Translations under genes and position numbers: made by a program
Part shown: one piece after another, positions 28,601 to 37,864 of the stretch
Position numbering within the stretch: the first letter of the stretch is position 1
Layout of the letters: every line of letters starts with the position of its first letter
The notes under the pieces: generated by a model
Databases searched by the model: none
What the model saw: only the letters and a program-made list of their open reading frames with translations
What the model was told of the DNA's origin: nothing
Assembly (NCBI GenBank): GCA_028281495.1
Contig: JANQJU010000007.1
Span: 1-64,000, forward strand
Origin: SAR324 cluster bacterium
GTDB lineage: Bacteria; SAR324; NAC60-12
Direction of reading: 5' to 3'
Length of the DNA: 64,000 nucleotides

Positions 28601-31600
28601 CAATTCCGCTGTAATGTCCTCGCATCAAGGCTTCACGAGAAAGTTCTAAAGTGCTCTGGAAATGTCCAATATGCCCCCACCAACAATTGAGCAGGATTGC
28701 CTCATAGGGTTTCACCCGGTACTTTTGCTCATAGAGTCGCAATGCGAGATTGCCGATTTCATAGGAAAGTTTGAGATCATCAACATAGCCTGCCAACACA
28801 ACGGAGGCATGAAATACGTATCCCAATGCCGCATAGGGACTGTTGCCATAGGTCGTTGTGATGTCCACCATTTTCAAAATGATGCTAATCAAGAGTCGCG
28901 ATCCGGCTGCATACGCAGGGGGACAGCAAGCATACAACATTTCCAAAGCGAGTAGCTTGTCTGGTGCTTCCAATTCGGGGAGGTCGAACAGATGATCCGT
29001 TTGACCGTCAAGCCGTTCACGAAGACGTGCCACTTCCTCATACAACTGTGCATCGGTGAATTCTTGCAAGGGTTCGCCCACATCGGCCAATCCTTCTTGT
29101 CCCACTTCCAAAGCTTTCCAGAGTTCGTTTTTCATCCGATAAAGCGTGATTTGGTATTTTTTCACTCTCAACGAATCACAGGAGGAACGGGCATGACGTA
29201 TCGCTTCGTCGAAAGAGGCGAGGGCGTCATCCCACTGAGTGAGGAGGTAGTCCACCTGTCCCGTTTCGACAGTCAGCGCAAAGGTGAGGTCATAGTGAGT
29301 CTTCCAGCGGGATTGGGGTAAAAACGACAATCCTGTGGTGGCATAATGCAAGGCCGCAGGGTAGGCTGAAGCGCGTTTGGCTTTCCGGGTTGCCTGCAAA
29401 TTCAATTCGGCGAGATGGTCTTTTTCCTTTCGTTTGCGAATCAATCCTTGGCCTTTGTTCAGGTGATCGACGATGCTAAATAAGTGCTCTCCACGTGAGG
29501 CTTCTGGAATGCGTTGCAACAACAACCGGCCAATTTTCAGGTGGCATTCTGGGCGTGCTGTTTCTGCCATCACTGAGTAAGCCGCTTGCTGCACCCGGTC
29601 GTGTAAAAATTGAAACCAGACTTCTTGAGGCAGCAGTTCTTCGCCATCCAACCATTTGTAATCTTCTTCCAAAGGCAGCACCAATCCTTGCTTCACGGGT
29701 TCCCATAACAGATGCCAAGTGTCAGGAACGGTTTTTTCGCTCACCAATGCCAAACTTCCTAAGCTGAAGGTGCTGCCAATACTGGCTGCTAACGACAACA
29801 GCTTTTGGATGCCTGGCTCAAATTTTCGGATGCGGTGCACCATGAGATCCACCACATTTTCGGTGCCTTTCATGGCTTGAATCACCGAGAGGTTCCACGA
29901 CCATTGATTGGTCGAAACATCGAAGTAGAGGTGATCTTCTCGGTGCAGCGTTTGTAAAAACATATTGATGAAAAACGGATTGCCTGCGGTTTTTTCATAA
30001 ACCAACTGGGCCAACGGTTCGGATCGATCCAGGGGACCATGCAGCGTATCGGCAACCAATTGCTGCACATGGGAAAGTTGCAACGGGGCTAAGGCAATAC
30101 GGCGAACTGGGTGCGTTTCTTCAATTTCACGAAGCAGATGAGGCAGAGGGTGAGTTTCTCCAATTTCGGTGGTTCGGTAAGCCCCGATGCAGAAAAAATG
30201 GAGACTTTGCGGATCGGTCAACAGATGTTTCATGAGCTGCAAAGTGGGCAATCCCACCCATTGCAGGTCATCTAAAAACAGAACCAAAGGATGCTCTTTC
30301 TGCGCTAGCACCCGGCAGAATTTTTGGAAGACTTCCTTAAAGCGATTTTGATTTTCCACACTGTCTAAGGCAGGCACCGGTGGTTGAGAACCCAAGAGCA
30401 TTTCCATTTCAGGGATCACATCGATCAGTACTTGAGCATTGGTGCCCAACGCCTCCAAAATTTGCGATTTCCAATAGTCAATGCGCGATTCACTTTCGGC
30501 AAGAATCTGACGTACCCAGTCTTGAAAGGCTTGAATCAACGCCATGTAAGGACGTTGCTGCTGATACTGATCGCTTTTCCCCGCCAGAAAGCAACCCCGT
30601 GCATGCACCAGCGGCTTGTGAATTTCATGAATGAGCGATGTTTTGCCAATCCCAGGATGTCCTTCCACCACCAACAACGTGTTGCACAACTCGCCATGGC
30701 GAACTTGCTCAAACGTATCTAGGAGAATCTCAATTTCTGCCTCTCGTCCATAGAACTTTTGTGGAATTTGGAAGACGACGGAGCGGTCATGTTCTCCTAA
30801 CGGGAATGGTTCGACATGGCCATGTTCTTGCCACTGAATCCAACACTGTTGCAGGTCGTTGGCCAAACCATGAGCACTTTGATAGCGGTCTTCTGCATTC
30901 TTGGACAATAATTTCATCACGATATCGGATAAGGGACGAGGCACCGTCGGACGAAGGTGGTGAGGCGGTGGCGGAATTTTAGCAATATGGCAATGAACCC
31001 ATTCCAAGGGGTCGTTTGCAGTAAAGGGCAAACACCCACATAAGAGTTCATATAAGGTGATTCCCAAGGAATAGAGGTCAGTGCGACAATCAATAGCCCG
31101 GTTCATACGTCCGGTTTGTTCGGGAGCGATGTAGGCGAGCGTGCCTTCCAATTCATGAGGTGGGAGAGTGGTTTGGGTTTCTTGAACCAATTGGGATGAC
31201 AAGCCAAAATCAATGAATTTGACTTGTCCCGAATCCAGATGAATGACCAAGTTACGCGGTTTGACATCTTTATGGATGACTTTCTGTTGATGGATGCTTT
31301 CCAAACCGGTTGCCAACTGCATCACAATCGGAAAAAATTCTGCAAGGGTCAGCCCATAAGATCGGATGACTTCGTGGAGGCCCACCGCACCAAAGTCTTC
31401 TTCGATCAGTGCAACGCCATGCTCGAAACGTTTTCTAGAATAATAACGGATGATGTGCTCGCCTTGCAGTCGATGCCCTACCTCAAACTCATGATGAAAC
31501 CGATTCACCTCCTTTGCTGATGGAAACGGATCGGTGGGCACCTTAATAATAACGGGGCGTTTCGTTTCTGTAACAGTGCCTCGATACACACTAGAACGAT

Positions 31601-31655
31601 GACCCGTGTACAGCTTTTCTTGAATGGTATAACCAGGGATGGATTCGGGGGGCAT
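25671..31655 (-). CDS. Giant hybrid kinase: Ser/Thr kinase-AAA ATPase-TPR-GAF-histidine kinase-receiver
   Basis: A 1994-residue cytoplasmic multi-sensor kinase. Residues about 9-275 form a eukaryotic-type Ser/Thr kinase ([10 protein letters not shown] with catalytic Asp near 128, [17 protein letters not shown]). Next are a large AAA/NACHT-like ATPase with Walker A GHPGIGKT near 337, a long helical TPR-like region (about 700-1290), a GAF domain (about 1330-1480), a coiled coil, a HisKA/HATPase pair ([10 protein letters not shown], His near 1533) and a receiver domain ([13 protein letters not shown], Asp near 1824). The last 80 residues are helical and unassigned. This architecture is known from cyanobacteria, myxobacteria and related groups. 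All catalytic motifs look intact. It is preceded after 23 bp by the TrmH gene and followed by the sigma-54 regulator gene. Confidence 0.92.
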   Translation of the reverse strand: MPPESIPGYTIQEKLYTGHRSSVYRGTVTETKRPVIIKVPTDPFPSAKEVNRFHHEFEVGHRLQGEHIIRYYSRKRFEHGVALIEEDFGAVGLHEVIRSYGLTLAEFFPIVMQLATGLESIHQQKVIHKDVKPRNLVIHLDSGQVKFIDFGLSSQLVQETQTTLPPHELEGTLAYIAPEQTGRMNRAIDCRTDLYSLGITLYELLCGCLPFTANDPLEWVHCHIAKIPPPPHHLRPTVPRPLSDIVMKLLSKNAEDRYQSAHGLANDLQQCWIQWQEHGHVEPFPLGEHDRSVVFQIPQKFYGREAEIEILLDTFEQVRHGELCNTLLVVEGHPGIGKTSLIHEIHKPLVHARGCFLAGKSDQYQQQRPYMALIQAFQDWVRQILAESESRIDYWKSQILEALGTNAQVLIDVIPEMEMLLGSQPPVPALDSVENQNRFKEVFQKFCRVLAQKEHPLVLFLDDLQWVGLPTLQLMKHLLTDPQSLHFFCIGAYRTTEIGETHPLPHLLREIEETHPVRRIALAPLQLSHVQQLVADTLHGPLDRSEPLAQLVYEKTAGNPFFINMFLQTLHREDHLYFDVSTNQWSWNLSVIQAMKGTENVVDLMVHRIRKFEPGIQKLLSLAASIGSTFSLGSLALVSEKTVPDTWHLLWEPVKQGLVLPLEEDYKWLDGEELLPQEVWFQFLHDRVQQAAYSVMAETARPECHLKIGRLLLQRIPEASRGEHLFSIVDHLNKGQGLIRKRKEKDHLAELNLQATRKAKRASAYPAALHYATTGLSFLPQSRWKTHYDLTFALTVETGQVDYLLTQWDDALASFDEAIRHARSSCDSLRVKKYQITLYRMKNELWKALEVGQEGLADVGEPLQEFTDAQLYEEVARLRERLDGQTDHLFDLPELEAPDKLLALEMLYACCPPAYAAGSRLLISIILKMVDITTTYGNSPYAALGYVFHASVVLAGYVDDLKLSYEIGNLALRLYEQKYRVKPYEAILLNCWWGHIGHFQSTLELSREALMRGHYSGIEQGNYQWAAYCVTNRLYMGLFGSETLPEISDVIEAHLPTLVRIDQNSLQIMYALRASLYNLRESTEEWYRFSEDQWPGVKETLQEHVSQGNMLTLAVVRICQLMLANVYFHPQVARKYAEEAANFVVATPGIFINTAFYFHAGLAYAANNDATSMKPCLQKIESWARFAPDTYEHQANLLRAELARIDGHTEEAMKYYDFALEKALKHKFLQNAALAGERAARFYETLERHRIVRTYLREAHYLYQRWDAKAKVIKLEQQHPHLLVQPVFSAPSVTQTTMSTSPVSGSTSETLDVMTVLKASQAISRELNLSRLLGTLIEIMLENAGAEQGCLLREKDENWYVEAFAHSERGSWSVLESLPVEESDALSQRIVNYVARTRQSVILSNASEVGGFVHDPYVVANRSKSILCAPIRHHGKMVGILYFENNLAAATFTPERLELLQILSTQAAISLENATLYANLEQLVAERTAELQQVNQQLQEGMVEREHAEEEARVAKNQAESANRAKTQFLANMSHEIRSPLNSIVGFSQILLKQSHDLQLPRTFQQYLENIQISGENLSELINNILDLSKIEAGKMQLTLEALNLKLLIQGIFHIHKNQAYQKGLKFNYEWDSRLPTAIRSDRTKLNQILINLVSNAIKFTPKGKSVWLRARLGEKDLVMEVEDQGIGIPKEHQTTIFEAFEQVENARIRRYGGTGLGLAITQSMTKLLGGSVHLESIEGQGSRFWVTLPLEAVELATLPSEEDTLDTSRLAPDNCILVVDDNKMNQDVIQALFREMGLEVHLAYNGQDGISQTLSLKPDLVLMDLHMPEVSGLEAIRQIRLHPEFQSIPIIAFSADAFQEQQEEAKAAGFTDYLTKPVEWPKLFALLNKHLRYKAPLVSSSSITEPHSINATPLPELPTDIEQQLHQEFEVLAQIPHYLTGNIIDQIQKMMQMCEGYASSYSQTLQRIEEATFARDADAASRLIREALAYRGR

Positions 31656-31678
31656 GAAAGGGATTCTCCATATACTTT

Positions 31679-32266
31679 TTAATCATCGGACTTCGGGTTT
31701 CTGCCTCGGTTGTGGTTATTCTGAAATTCATCAATTGATTTCACCCGCAACGACGCTCCTTTTTGTTTATAAATTTCATACATCATGATGGCCGCTGCGA
31801 CCGAAATGTTGAAGCTGGTTACCATTCCTACCATAGGAATATAAACCAAATCGTCACAAATCTCCTGGATCTCGGAAGACATTCCTGTGCTTTCAGATCC
31901 CATGATGACGATACATTTTTCAGGGAATTGATATTCGGTGAGTTGGCAAGCTGTTTTTCCAATTCCCGCTCCAATAAAGCGATATCCTTCAGCCTTTTTG
32001 ACTTCCACAAAAGAAGACAAATCCTTCACTTTGTTGAACTCAATCCACTGGTTCGCACTGGAACTGGTTTTTTTACCCACTCGATTCACCGGTGGGAATT
32101 CGTTGTAGGTATAATAAAGATGGATGCATCGAATTCCCAAACCATCGGCTGTTCGGGAAACTGCAGCCACGTTGTGGGGATCCCATACGTTATCCATCAT
32201 AAATTCCACATGGGGGATCTTGTTTTCATAATACGCTTCAATGCGTTGCTGACGGGCTTCGTTCAT
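31679..32266 (-). CDS. SpoU/TrmH-family RNA 2'-O-methyltransferase
   Basis: The 195-residue product has the three SPOUT knot motifs: [32 protein letters not shown] and [17 protein letters not shown]. It should methylate a ribose 2'-OH of tRNA or rRNA using SAM. The nearest match by memory is tRNA Gm18 methyltransferase TrmH, but that enzyme is about 30 residues longer, so I leave the symbol blank. The C-terminus is polar and basic. It is the first gene of a minus-strand unit with the giant kinase, an unusual pairing that may simply reflect shared transcription. Confidence 0.88.
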   Translation of the reverse strand: MNEARQQRIEAYYENKIPHVEFMMDNVWDPHNVAAVSRTADGLGIRCIHLYYTYNEFPPVNRVGKKTSSSANQWIEFNKVKDLSSFVEVKKAEGYRFIGAGIGKTACQLTEYQFPEKCIVIMGSESTGMSSEIQEICDDLVYIPMVGMVTSFNISVAAAIMMYEIYKQKGASLRVKSIDEFQNNHNRGRNPKSDD

Positions 32267-32428
32267 GGTGTTGTCATGTCAATAGATGAGATGTGAATGA
32301 ATTGAGATTGGGTAGTTTGAATCGTGTGACTTCACTTATAGAGCTTCCGAAACTTCGTTGCAAATTTCCTCCTATGTACGCCAATAGTTCTCCCACAAGA
32401 ACTCATTCAAATCTTATTTGCGAATCAT

Positions 32429-32468
32429 TAAAATTTGTTTTGGAATTTTATTTATTTTCGCATATACG
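32429..32468 (+). promoter_or_regulatory. Possible promoter and operator of the iron transporter operon
   Basis: TTGGAA (32440-32445) and TATACG (32463-32468) are spaced by 17 bp, a plausible but weak sigma-70 promoter. The -35 region is covered by an inverted repeat, TAAAATT-N8-AATTTTA (32429-32450), where an iron-responsive repressor could bind. It is not a good match to the classical Fur box, so the regulator is unknown. Confidence 0.3.
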
Positions 32469-32523
32469 AACTAATAGTTTTCGCCTTATGATTCACCTTG
32501 TCAATCAGGTGAAGGGCATCCCA

Positions 32524-32553
32524 TGAACGACGATTCATTGAACGACGATTCAT
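32524..32553. repeat. 15-bp exact tandem duplication
   Basis: TGAACGACGATTCAT occurs twice in direct succession about 30 bp upstream of the iron-binding protein start, in the leader region. Confidence 0.85.
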
Positions 32554-32583
32554 TTCTCAATTTTTCCATGACTTAGGAGGACT

Positions 32584-33597
32584 ATGAAACTCAAACAAAC
32601 CGCATTCACATTGATAATGACCGCACTGTTGGCAATGCCTTCGGTGATTTGGGCCAATGGTGAGGTGGTGAATGTGTATTCATCACGTATCGAAAAGTTG
32701 ATCAAACCGGCTTTTGATGCTTTCACTCAAGAAACGGGCATTAAGGTGGAATACCTGACTGCTAAAGAAGCTGAATTGATCGAACGGCTTACCGCAGAAG
32801 GCAAAAACACCAAAGCTGACGTACTGCTAACCGTGGATGCAGGAAACTTGTGGCTCGCCAAAAATAAGGGTTTGCTTCAGTCTATCGATTCCGAAGTCTT
32901 GAGCAATCAGGTGCCTGCACATTTGCGAGATCCGGACGGCAACTGGTTTGGCCTCACCGTGCGTGCTCGTACCATTGTGTATAGTAAAGACCGGGTTCAA
33001 CCTTCGGAACTTTCCACCTATGCCGCCTTAGGAGACTCCAAATGGAAAGGGCGCTTGTGCTTGCGAACCTCTAAAAAGGTGTACAATAAGTCTCTCGTCG
33101 GCACGATGATTAAGTCGATGGGAGAAGACAAAGCAAAAGCCATTGTGGCAGGATGGATGGAAAACGAACCTTCGATTGAAGCCAAAGATTCCGGAGTGCT
33201 GAAAGCCATTGCTGCTGGAAAATGCGACGTGGGTTTGGTGAATACCTATTATTTAGGACGTGAATTGAAAAAAGATCCAAGTTTTCCAGTAGCATTGTTC
33301 TGGGCCAATCAGGAAGAACGTGGTGTGCATGTGAATGTTTCCGGTGGGGGGGTGACTCAACATGCCAAGCATAAAGAAAATGCCATTCGGCTTCTGGAAT
33401 TCCTCAGTTCAGAAAAGGCACAAAATCTTTTTGCTGACGAAAATATGGAATACCCCGTCAATCCTAATGTGAAGCCGAGTCCCTTGATTGCCGAATGGTG
33501 GGGAAATGTCTTCAAGCAAGACCCGGTGAACGTGGCTAGTGCAGGAGAATATCAAGCCGCTGCTGTGAAACTGATGGAACGGGCTGGATATCGCTAA
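32584..33597 (+). CDS. fbpA: Ferric-iron ABC transporter substrate-binding protein
   Basis: The 337-residue periplasmic protein has a cleavable signal peptide (about 1-24, ending VIWA-NG) and the FbpA/FutA fold: VVNVYSSRIEKLIKPAFDAF at the N-terminus, and the adjacent tyrosines in VGLVNTYYLGREL that usually ligate Fe3+. It delivers ferric iron to the permease encoded downstream. A strong AGGAGG site precedes the ATG. Two stem-loops separate it from the permease gene, which would favour higher expression of the binding protein. The symbol is by homology; FutA/AfuA is equivalent. Confidence 0.9.
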   Translation: MKLKQTAFTLIMTALLAMPSVIWANGEVVNVYSSRIEKLIKPAFDAFTQETGIKVEYLTAKEAELIERLTAEGKNTKADVLLTVDAGNLWLAKNKGLLQSIDSEVLSNQVPAHLRDPDGNWFGLTVRARTIVYSKDRVQPSELSTYAALGDSKWKGRLCLRTSKKVYNKSLVGTMIKSMGEDKAKAIVAGWMENEPSIEAKDSGVLKAIAAGKCDVGLVNTYYLGRELKKDPSFPVALFWANQEERGVHVNVSGGGVTQHAKHKENAIRLLEFLSSEKAQNLFADENMEYPVNPNVKPSPLIAEWWGNVFKQDPVNVASAGEYQAAAVKLMERAGYR

Positions 33598-33611
33598 ACC
33601 GGACTGATAAG

Positions 33612-33640
33612 TTACCGTCATTTTTTTGACGGACCGGTAA
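33612..33640 (+). other. First stem-loop after the iron-binding protein gene
   Basis: CCGTCA (33615-33620) and TGACGG (33627-33632) form a perfect 6-bp stem around a loop of T residues; an alternative outer pairing TTACCG/CGGTAA (33612-33640) is also possible. It sits 15 nt after the stop codon, as expected for a 3'-end stabiliser or attenuator. Confidence 0.5.
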
Positions 33641-33669
33641 GTGATAATCGAGGTTCACTGAAATTTTTG

Positions 33670-33707
33670 TTCTGCTTCGGCCTCTGTTGTTGGAGGCCGT
33701 GGCAGAA
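33670..33707 (+). other. Second, stronger stem-loop before the permease gene
   Basis: TTCTGC pairs with GCAGAA and GGCCTC with GAGGCC, separated by symmetric 3-nt internal loops (TTC and GTG), around an 8-nt loop. It lies 43 nt before the permease ATG. No T-tract follows, so it more likely controls mRNA stability or partial read-through than full termination. Confidence 0.6.
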
Positions 33708-33749
33708 TCCAGCCTTCGTGTTCCGAATTTCCTCTGTATACTTTCCTTT

Positions 33750-35357
33750 ATGCGACTCTCTCCGTGGTTTATTGTTCCTAGCTTGGTTTGTTTGATTGTC
33801 GCCATTCCTATCCTCACCATTCTCATTTCTTTATTCCAACCCCGTTTTGAAGTCTGGCAATACCTGTGGGAAACTCGTTTGCTTGATTTGATTTGGAACA
33901 CCCTACGTTTGGCGGTTGGTGTAGGTGTGGGGACGTTCCTGTTGGGGACCAGCTTGGCATGGTTGGTCGTTATGTATCAATTCCCGGGAAAACGATTTTT
34001 TGAAGCCATGTTGTTGCTGCCTTTGGCCATGCCTGGGTATGTGATTGGTTTTGTATTTCTGTCCCAATGGGATTATGCCGGCACCATCCCTACGCTGTAT
34101 CGACAATACTTTGGCTATACGGCTTGGTTTCCTGAGGTTCGCTCTTATCCGGGGGTAGTCTTGGTGTTAACCTTGGTTTTGTATCCGTATGTGTACCTAC
34201 TTTCCCGTAGTGCTTTCCGAGAACAAAATGCTTCGTTGTTAGAAGCCGCTCGTAGTTTAGGCGTGTCCCGACGACAATTATTTTGGAAAGTCGCCTTGCC
34301 CTTGGCTCGTCCTTCGATTGCAGTGGGGGTTTCATTGGCTTTAATGGAAACCCTGGCGGATTTTGGAACCGTGGGGAACTTCTCGTATGATACGTTCACC
34401 ACAGCCATTTATCAGATGTGGTTTGGCTTATTTGATAAAGCAGCAGCCGTCCAATTGGCAGGCATGCTGTTGTTATTCAATCTAATGTTATTCTACTTAG
34501 AAGAACGGACCCGTGGACAATCGAAATATTATCAGATTCATGGTTCCACCCGTCGACCGGAGCCATTTCAACTGAGCCGGGGCAAGGTATGGATTGCCGT
34601 GCTCTATCCAAGCTGTGTATTAGGGATGGCGTTTGTGTATCCAGTGACAGTGCTCATTGTATGGGTCGTGCAAGACCTTTCAGAACGCTTCGACGAACGC
34701 TATTGGAAATTGCTGGAAAACACCTTGTTGGTTTCGGCCACAACGGGGGTGTTGACCTTGTGTATTGCGGTATTGATGGCTTATAGCAAACGTCTTTTTC
34801 CTGGTAAGCCTATGCACTTGGGAACTCGTTTGGCTAGCATGGGATATGCTTTACCCGGTTCAGTCATTGCCGTTGGGGTGTTGGTTCCCTTGTCCACCCT
34901 GGATCATTGGTTGGATGATCTTGCCACCTCGTGGTTTGATTTAAGTATAGGACTTCTCTTTACGGGTTCCATGTTAGGGATGGTGTTTGCCTATACGGTC
35001 CGGTTTTTAGCAGTCGCTTTCAATCCGGTGGATACCAACTTATCCAAGGTCACTCCTACAATGGATATGGCCGCTCACAGTCTAGGAGCATCGCGTCGGC
35101 GAGTGTTAAGGCGAATCCATCTCCCCTTGATTGAAAGTGGCATGATTACGGGATTTATCATCGTTTTTGTGGATGTGATGAAAGAGATGCCCGCCACTTT
35201 GCTGCTGCGTCCGTTCGGTTATGACACTCTCGCGACTCGAATTTGGGAATTGACTTCCGAATCTTATTGGGAGGATGCAGCACTTCCCGCATTGACCATT
35301 GTGTGCTCAGCCCTGATTCCCGTATTGCTTCTGATCAAATTGAGTAAAAAGACCTAA
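33750..35357 (+). CDS. fbpB: Ferric-iron ABC transporter permease
   Basis: The 535-residue inner-membrane protein has about twelve helices arranged as two fused permease halves. Each half carries an EAA loop for contact with the ATPase (EAARSLGVSRRQLFWKVALP and AAHSLGASRRRVLRRIHLP). This double-length form is typical of FbpB/FutB/AfuB. The ATG gives MRLSPWFIVPSL; an in-frame start 21 codons upstream lies within the intergenic stem-loop and is rejected. The ATPase gene follows after 18 bp. Confidence 0.92.
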   Translation: MRLSPWFIVPSLVCLIVAIPILTILISLFQPRFEVWQYLWETRLLDLIWNTLRLAVGVGVGTFLLGTSLAWLVVMYQFPGKRFFEAMLLLPLAMPGYVIGFVFLSQWDYAGTIPTLYRQYFGYTAWFPEVRSYPGVVLVLTLVLYPYVYLLSRSAFREQNASLLEAARSLGVSRRQLFWKVALPLARPSIAVGVSLALMETLADFGTVGNFSYDTFTTAIYQMWFGLFDKAAAVQLAGMLLLFNLMLFYLEERTRGQSKYYQIHGSTRRPEPFQLSRGKVWIAVLYPSCVLGMAFVYPVTVLIVWVVQDLSERFDERYWKLLENTLLVSATTGVLTLCIAVLMAYSKRLFPGKPMHLGTRLASMGYALPGSVIAVGVLVPLSTLDHWLDDLATSWFDLSIGLLFTGSMLGMVFAYTVRFLAVAFNPVDTNLSKVTPTMDMAAHSLGASRRRVLRRIHLPLIESGMITGFIIVFVDVMKEMPATLLLRPFGYDTLATRIWELTSESYWEDAALPALTIVCSALIPVLLLIKLSKKT

Positions 35358-35375
35358 CCCCATCCGGAGACCTCC

Positions 35376-36401
35376 TTGAGCAACTTCCTGTTAGAATGCC
35401 AGTCTCTCACCAAACGTTTTGGGCACATCACAGCAGCAAACCAAGTCGACTTGCAACTCCATCCTCAAGAGTTCTTAGCCCTGCTCGGTCCCTCCGGCTG
35501 TGGCAAGTCTACAATTCTACGAATGATTGGCGGGTTTGAAGCCCCAGACCAAGGCAGCATTTTTTTACACAATCAGACGGTTGCCAATGAAGACGGAATG
35601 GTCCCTCCTGAATATCGTCCGGTCGGGATGGTATTCCAGGACCTCGCTTTGTTTCCTCATCTCACAGTAGGAAAAAACATTGCGTTCGGTTTGAAAGGAG
35701 AAAAAGAGGAAAAGGAAGAACGTATCCACACGATGCTCGAATTGGTGGGTCTTCCAGGAACCGCTAGTAAAATGCCGCATATGTTATCAGGTGGAGAACA
35801 ACAGCGCGTGGCTGTGGCCCGTGCCTTAGCCCCCTCCCCCCAATTGATTTTACTAGATGAACCCTTCAGCAGCCTGGATCAACAGTTGCGTATTCAATTG
35901 CGTTATGACATTCGGGAGATTCTCAGCCAAGAACAAGTGAGCGCGATCTTTGTCACCCATGATCAAGAAGATGCTTTTGCCTTTGCTGATCGAGTGATGT
36001 TGTTGCGAGACGGCACGGTGATCCAAACAGGCACTTCTGCTGAAATTTATCATTATCCCTGCAATCCGTGGGTGGCTTCTTTTGTAGGCGAGGCCAACTT
36101 CCTTCCGTTTAACTTTGGTAAAACGCTAATGAACGATGATGCTCTTCACAATGAGTTTCCCCCGAATTGTTCTCCCGAATCCTGTGAATTGATGATACGC
36201 CCAGAAGATTGGTCTGTGAAACCGGCTGACTCGATAGCTCATGGTATGATTCAGCACATCGAATTTTCTGGCGACCAACAAGTTCTTAAAATCGAAGTTG
36301 CCTCCTACCCTATTCAAGTGCGCGTTCCCTCACGCGAATCGTGGCGCAGCGGAGCTGGTGTCGAACTGGCTATTGAGCACTGCTTGGTGTTTCCGAAATA
36401 A
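35376..36401 (+). CDS. fbpC: Ferric-iron ABC transporter ATP-binding protein
   Basis: The 341-residue ATPase has Walker [10 protein letters not shown], a Q-loop ([13 protein letters not shown]), the signature [15 protein letters not shown], Walker [13 protein letters not shown], and the switch histidine in [15 protein letters not shown], followed by a C-terminal regulatory beta-domain with [10 protein letters not shown]. It energises Fe3+ import by the neighbouring permease. The start codon is TTG with a GGAG site 8 nt upstream; no closer ATG fits. It ends the iron operon. Confidence 0.93.
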   Translation: MSNFLLECQSLTKRFGHITAANQVDLQLHPQEFLALLGPSGCGKSTILRMIGGFEAPDQGSIFLHNQTVANEDGMVPPEYRPVGMVFQDLALFPHLTVGKNIAFGLKGEKEEKEERIHTMLELVGLPGTASKMPHMLSGGEQQRVAVARALAPSPQLILLDEPFSSLDQQLRIQLRYDIREILSQEQVSAIFVTHDQEDAFAFADRVMLLRDGTVIQTGTSAEIYHYPCNPWVASFVGEANFLPFNFGKTLMNDDALHNEFPPNCSPESCELMIRPEDWSVKPADSIAHGMIQHIEFSGDQQVLKIEVASYPIQVRVPSRESWRSGAGVELAIEHCLVFPK

Positions 36402-36484
36402 TGGAACGCACCTTGAATCATTCGATATCGCGAATGACATGCTTGCTTTCCCCCTCAATCAACAGGAATTTCTATCCAATGTAG

Positions 36485-36528
36485 AAGGTTCGTAATACTA
36501 CGTGGAAAGGTTCGTAATACTACGTGGA
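36485..36528. repeat. 22-bp exact tandem duplication
   Basis: A 22-bp unit (AAGGTTCGTAATACTACGTG followed by GA) occurs twice with no mismatch, about 24 bp before the DUF2834 start, in the gap after the iron operon. Confidence 0.9.
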
Positions 36529-36551
36529 TTTGAACAGAGAAAGGACTCCGT

Positions 36552-36872
36552 ATGAAGCTACAATCGATTTATTTGCTTTTGTGCGTACTTGGTACACTTT
36601 TGCCGCTATCGCAATTTTTCCCATTTCTGATGGAACATGGTTTGGACGTCGTTTTGTTTTTTGAACTACTATTCGCCAACCCCATCAGCGGCTTTTTTGG
36701 GTTGGACGTGATCGTTTCTGCCGTAGTGCTTATCGTGTTTATCGTGGTGGAAGGGAAGCGTTTGAAGATGCCAAATCTCTGGATTTCGTTTTTGGGATTG
36801 ATGGTTGGGGTTTCCTTGGCCTTTCCATTGTTCTTGTGGTTGAGACAACGTCATCTGGACCAAAACTCGTGA
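36552..36872 (+). CDS. DUF2834-like small membrane protein
   Basis: The 106-residue protein has three hydrophobic segments: an N-terminal one (IYLLLCVLGTLLPLSQFFPF), a middle one (FGLDVIVSAVVLIVFIVVEG) and a C-terminal one (ISFLGLMVGVSLAFPLFLWL). The pattern LCxxGxxLPxxxF, with FFELLFANPISGFFGLDV in between, matches DUF2834 as I remember it. The function is unknown. An AAGGA site supports the start. Confidence 0.7.
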   Translation: MKLQSIYLLLCVLGTLLPLSQFFPFLMEHGLDVVLFFELLFANPISGFFGLDVIVSAVVLIVFIVVEGKRLKMPNLWISFLGLMVGVSLAFPLFLWLRQRHLDQNS

Positions 36873-36953
36873 ATAGGGTTTCATCTTAAGCAGCTTATTG
36901 AAGATCAGGACAACAAAATAAGGTATCGAGGAACCATTTAAAAAGATGCTTCT

Positions 36954-37640
36954 ATGGCGACTATTGGCATTGTATGCCCACTATGGGTGGAAGCCCAACC
37001 CTTGTTAGCATGGCACCCGCAGCCGCATCTCTATAAGTTCCACAAACGTACTTGGATTCGACTGGAATGCGAATCCCATACGTTTGTGGTTGTAGTGAGT
37101 AAAATCGGATGCCAAAAAACTGCAACGGCGACCCAATTATTACTCGATCACCACCGTCCTAAAATTGTAATCAACTTCGGCACTGCCGGTGCTATTGCTT
37201 CGCACATTCAAATTGGTGATATGGTAATTGGCACGGCGACCGCAGAATATGAATCGCCAGTACCTTATTCCGAATTGGTGGAGACATCGCTCCCTCTCCT
37301 CAATGCCGCCAAATCATTCCTTTGGACTCATGATTTTTATCAAGCTGAGACAGTTTGTCATTTAGGACCCATTGTTTCTGCGGATCGTAATATCGAAAAC
37401 CCTGAACAAAAACAGTATCTCTGGCAGCGCTATCAGGCATTGTGTGGGGATTGGGAAAGTGCAGTAGTGATGCGAATTTGTCGAGATTACGGCATTCCTG
37501 CAATCCCTTTTCGTGTCGTGACGGACTATGGAGAATTCCAAGTCAAAGCGGAATTTATGGAGCATCATCAAAAAGTATTGGAACAAGCAGCACAAGTGCT
37601 TAAAAATTATTGTAGAGTGGTGGAGAAGGAGCTTCCCTGA
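36954..37640 (+). CDS. Nucleoside phosphorylase superfamily protein (MTA/SAH nucleosidase-like)
   Basis: The 228-residue product has the PNP/UDP phosphorylase fold: N-terminal MATIGIVCPLWVEAQPLL, the loop INFGTAGAIASHIQIGDMVI, and a C-terminal GDWESAVVMRICRDYGIPAIPFRVVTDYGE. In MTA/SAH nucleosidases the corresponding segment is EMEGAA; here it is DWESAV, while the later aspartate (VTDYG) is kept. The substrate is therefore uncertain: MTA, SAH, futalosine or another nucleoside are all possible. The ATG has no clear Shine-Dalgarno sequence. Confidence 0.7.
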   Translation: MATIGIVCPLWVEAQPLLAWHPQPHLYKFHKRTWIRLECESHTFVVVVSKIGCQKTATATQLLLDHHRPKIVINFGTAGAIASHIQIGDMVIGTATAEYESPVPYSELVETSLPLLNAAKSFLWTHDFYQAETVCHLGPIVSADRNIENPEQKQYLWQRYQALCGDWESAVVMRICRDYGIPAIPFRVVTDYGEFQVKAEFMEHHQKVLEQAAQVLKNYCRVVEKELP

Positions 37641-37749
37641 TGGAACGGTTTGCAGGAGGGGTGCAGAAGCCATTTGAAATTCTGTTCCAAAATTGAACAC
37701 ACAACTATTGGATTGTTCCAAACTGGTTTCTCAATTAAATGTCATGTTT

Positions 37750-37777
37750 TTGATAATCTTGTGTAAGTGTCTGTAAT
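37750..37777 (+). promoter_or_regulatory. Sigma-70-type promoter for the stand-alone receiver gene
   Basis: TTGATA and TGTAAT, each five of six matches to consensus, are spaced by 16 bp. They predict a transcript with a leader of about 80 nt before the receiver gene. I saw no sigma-54 site in the same gap. Confidence 0.5.
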
Positions 37778-37828
37778 CAGAGGTAAAATTACTAATAAAA
37801 CAACAAAGGTACAAAATAAGCAGAAAAT

Positions 37829-37855
37829 ATAAGGAATTCCCTAATTTTTCCTTAT
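37829..37855 (+). other. Stem-loop directly before the ribosome site of the receiver gene
   Basis: ATAAGGAA and TTCCTTAT form a perfect 8-bp stem with an 11-nt loop. The 3' arm ends immediately before the GAGGT ribosome site, so folding could affect translation start. The leader between the predicted promoter and this hairpin is AT-rich. Confidence 0.45.
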
Positions 37856-37864
37856 GAGGTGCTT

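Larger units (their letters stand above)
32267..32583. other. 317-bp divergent intergenic region
   Basis: The region lies between the minus-strand TrmH gene and the plus-strand iron transporter operon, and must contain both promoters. It is AT-rich in its centre. It holds an inverted repeat overlapping a possible promoter and a 15-bp tandem duplication, both listed separately. No credible coding frame is present. Confidence 0.5.

Noticed and set aside
37641..37654. Sigma-54 promoter TGGAAC...TTTGCA
   Set aside because: The GG and GC are separated by 8 bp, not 10.
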